Shown here piece after piece: positions 61,864 to 64,000 of a stretch of DNA of 64,000 nucleotides. Origin of the DNA: Opitutaceae bacterium (GTDB lineage: Bacteria; Verrucomicrobiota; Verrucomicrobiia; Opitutales; Opitutaceae). The stretch's first letter is position 1. Every line of letters begins with the position of its first letter. Under the pieces are notes generated by a model. It did no database searches and was not told where the DNA came from. It saw nothing but the letters and a program-made list of their open reading frames with translations. The stretch lies in NCBI GenBank assembly GCA_028284385.1, contig JANQRT010000072.1, positions 62,001-126,000 of the forward strand. The letters are read 5' to 3'. Both the position numbers and the translations under genes were made by a program.

Positions 61864-64000
61864 ATGACCAGGGACGGTATGGAATCGAAGCTTAAGTCGA
61901 ATCTTGATAGAAAATCATCGAAGGATTCGACCAATCTTGGCCAGTTTGCTCTGACTAGAACAAACCTGCAAAAAACCGCTTTGAACGCTTTGGGGGCTCT
62001 CTTACTGGCTCTGTTTGTCTTTAAAATAGAGGGAGCTCTTCTAACGCTCGACACCCTGCTTCTCTGCTCGATGGGCTCCTTCCTATTCGGAAACTCGACT
62101 CGCGAGAATCGAAAGAACGACCAAAAAGAGCGATTGGCCAAGAGTCGCGCGAGAGGAAAAGGATTCGAGAAGGAAAGCGCAGGAAGCGAGCTGGAGCCCT
62201 TAACCCAGCAAGTAAATTGGAGCCTGTTTTCCAATCTCAACCTTCCGGGGGAAAAGGCTGCCTATTCGCTTCACAATGGAGAAGGAACGTTTATCGAGAT
62301 CACGGAAAAATGCGGAGCCGTGTGGGGACTGACTAAGGATCAGATCCTCGGCAAGTCGCTTTCGAAAATCGTCAAAGATGGAAACGCCATCATCGAGTGG
62401 CTAGTGAGCCTCGATAAGGAGTCTCATCCTGATCCTTACCCAATAGAGCTCGGAGAAAGTGGCAGTGCAGACGGCTCACTCAATTTGAAAGCGATCCCGC
62501 TTTTTATCTCAAGCGACCCAGAGAAGACTCAAATTGTGGTCAAAGCTGCTCCCCGTTTCGATAAGCCAACACAAGAGCCCTTTCCGCAAAACCAAACGTT
62601 TTCCTCGATCCATGCCCTAAATGGGGATTTCATTTCGATCGACAGCCAATGGGAAGATTGCCTTGGGCTCGGTAGAGAAGCGATCAAGGGAAAAGCGTTT
62701 ATCGATTTAGTGCTAGCCGAAGAAAGGGAATCGGCCATCGCCTTCTTCCAGCAAATTCAGGATAGCGTCCAGCCTGCTCATAAAGTCTTTCGATTCCGTG
62801 ACAGCCGGGAAAAAACGCGTTCTCTACTCGTTTCGGCGCAACTCGATTCAGATTCTCGATCCATTATTCTCGAGGCCAAGAATCTGACCTTGGAAACAGG
62901 CGTGGATTTGTTAAAGGCAAGTGTAGAGCTGATACACGAAAGCGTTGTAATCCTGATGAAGGAAGAGTCGGAATACCGAATCTGCTTCGTCAATCAGGCG
63001 TTCGAGGAGATGACTGGCTACAGTTCGTCCCACGTGTCCGGCAATACTCTGTCATGCCTAAATGGAGACGAGACTAGCGAAGAGGCTTTCGGTCAATTCG
63101 AAGAAGCCATTGACAAGAACAACGAACATGAAACAGAGCTGCTTTTGTATCGGAAAGATGGAGCGAGCTTCTGGAGTAAAACGCATTTGTGTCCTCTGAG
63201 GGACAGTCAAGATAAGGCCGATTATTTTGTAGTTATTCTCGAAGACGCTACGGAAGTTAAGAACTACGCAGAGGAACTCGCCGACAAGAACTCGGAACTG
63301 GAAGAGGCTCTGCAAGATCTTAAGGAAACGCAGAAAGCGGTTATCCAGCAGGAGAATCTGAGAGCTTTGGGTCAGATGGCCAGCGGCATTGCTCATGACT
63401 TTAATAATCTTCTCGCTCCTATTTTAGGCTTCTCCGAGCTGCTTCTCAATGTTCCGGCAAACGCTCAGGATGAAGAAAAACTGAAGTCCTATCTTCGAAA
63501 GATTCAGGTTGCCGCTCAAGACGGAGCAGCCGTGGTCAGTCGACTGAGAGAATTCTACCGATCGCAGAACAACTCGAACGAATACGTCAAGATCAAGCCC
63601 GAAGACCTGATCTGGCAGGTTAAGGAACTAACCAAGCATAGATGGAAAAATCAGGCTGAAGCGAACGGTATATCCATTAATTTCAATACGAAGCTGGAAT
63701 CAGGGAATTGCATAAAGGCAAATGAATCTGAAATCCGCCAAGTACTCACCAATCTCGTGATTAACGCTGTCGATGCGATCACATCTAGTGGGGATATCAG
63801 CATAGAAGTAAAAGACTACGAAGATAAAGTGCGTATTTCCGTATCGGATACGGGCAGCGGAATGCCAGAGGATATTCAGAAAAACTGCCTCGAACCATTC
63901 TATACAACTAAAGGGAAGCTAGGCACTGGTCTAGGACTCTCTATCGTTTTCGGAGTAGTAAAAAGGCACAACGGAGAATTCCAGATAGAGTCGGAAGAAG
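61864..64000 (+). CDS. PAS-domain histidine kinase, cut by the window end
   Basis: An open frame of 712 codons that runs off the right edge. The start may be ATG 61864 or ATG 61879; the frame is closed by stops upstream near 61783. An N-terminal pair of hydrophobic segments (TALNALGALLLALFVFKI and LTLDTLLLCSMGSFLF) suggests membrane attachment. Then come two or three PAS-like domains, the last clear one with RICFVNQAFEEMTGYSSSHV, a coiled linker, the phosphoacceptor site ALGQMASGIAHDFNNLLAP and a HATPase domain with NLVINAVDAI, DTGSGMPEDI and GKLGTGLGLSIVFGVVKRHNG. A receiver domain may follow beyond the window. It probably signals to the LuxR-type regulator just upstream. Confidence 0.9.
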   Translation, partial: MTRDGMESKLKSNLDRKSSKDSTNLGQFALTRTNLQKTALNALGALLLALFVFKIEGALLTLDTLLLCSMGSFLFGNSTRENRKNDQKERLAKSRARGKGFEKESAGSELEPLTQQVNWSLFSNLNLPGEKAAYSLHNGEGTFIEITEKCGAVWGLTKDQILGKSLSKIVKDGNAIIEWLVSLDKESHPDPYPIELGESGSADGSLNLKAIPLFISSDPEKTQIVVKAAPRFDKPTQEPFPQNQTFSSIHALNGDFISIDSQWEDCLGLGREAIKGKAFIDLVLAEERESAIAFFQQIQDSVQPAHKVFRFRDSREKTRSLLVSAQLDSDSRSIILEAKNLTLETGVDLLKASVELIHESVVILMKEESEYRICFVNQAFEEMTGYSSSHVSGNTLSCLNGDETSEEAFGQFEEAIDKNNEHETELLLYRKDGASFWSKTHLCPLRDSQDKADYFVVILEDATEVKNYAEELADKNSELEEALQDLKETQKAVIQQENLRALGQMASGIAHDFNNLLAPILGFSELLLNVPANAQDEEKLKSYLRKIQVAAQDGAAVVSRLREFYRSQNNSNEYVKIKPEDLIWQVKELTKHRWKNQAEANGISINFNTKLESGNCIKANESEIRQVLTNLVINAVDAITSSGDISIEVKDYEDKVRISVSDTGSGMPEDIQKNCLEPFYTTKGKLGTGLGLSIVFGVVKRHNGEFQIESEE

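Noticed and set aside
1..64000. CRISPR array, tRNA, rRNA, insertion sequence or prophage
   Set aside because: No regularly spaced repeats, cloverleaf-like segment, transposase or phage-type gene was seen. A tRNA scan and a repeat finder would settle this.

Overview
The window comes from a Gram-negative bacterium of the PVC group, most likely a Verrucomicrobiota of the Opitutae (Puniceicoccales/Opitutales, Pelagicoccus-like). The pointers are a Planctomycetes/Verrucomicrobia-type propeller-HEAT-cytochrome c dehydrogenase, Tat-exported TIM-barrel sugar isomerases, a complete alternative complex III operon, a type II secretion operon and weak use of Shine-Dalgarno sites. Lineage is inferred from gene content only. 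No rRNA, tRNA, CRISPR array, insertion sequence or prophage was seen. Coding density is very high; only two gaps exceed 300 bases.

Layout. 0.2-3.7 kb: valS and a VapBC-like toxin-antitoxin pair. 3.8-10.9 kb: sugar-type cassette (two Tat-signal TIM-barrel proteins, a sodium/solute symporter, a very large periplasmic PVC-type dehydrogenase). 11-21 kb: housekeeping and motility genes (glnD, pilT, pilB, rho, coaE, comM). 21.2-25.9 kb: an accessory-looking block with an exported orphan, a membrane protein with two Rossmann domains and a C-terminal RyR domain, and, tail to tail with it, a membrane-anchored TIR-domain protein with four extracytoplasmic repeats. 26-29 kb: ndk, fabF, acpP, fabG. 29-34 kb: a pseudouridine synthase, an exported orphan, a REC-histidine kinase, proC, an ACP-phosphodiesterase homologue and a methyltransferase. 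34.3-45.6 kb: one long leftward respiratory operon, actABCDEF plus a trio resembling cbb3 oxidase subunits. 45.7-58.6 kb: a LolD-type ABC transporter and a leftward type II secretion operon. 58.9-64 kb: a helical orphan paired with a MamK-like actin, a LuxR-type response regulator and a PAS histidine kinase cut by the window end.

How the genes work together. Alternative complex III would oxidise quinol and pass electrons to c-type cytochromes; three downstream genes supply two more c hemes and a CcoN-like membrane subunit in which all six metal-ligand histidines are replaced, so it cannot be an ordinary oxidase. The type II secretion and type IV pilus ATPases belong to the export and motility machinery. 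The strongest candidates for an undescribed system are the RyR/TIR membrane pair (possible NAD-derived nucleotide signalling at the membrane), the ligand-less CcoN-like module fused to the act operon, and the actin/partner pair near 59-60.7 kb.
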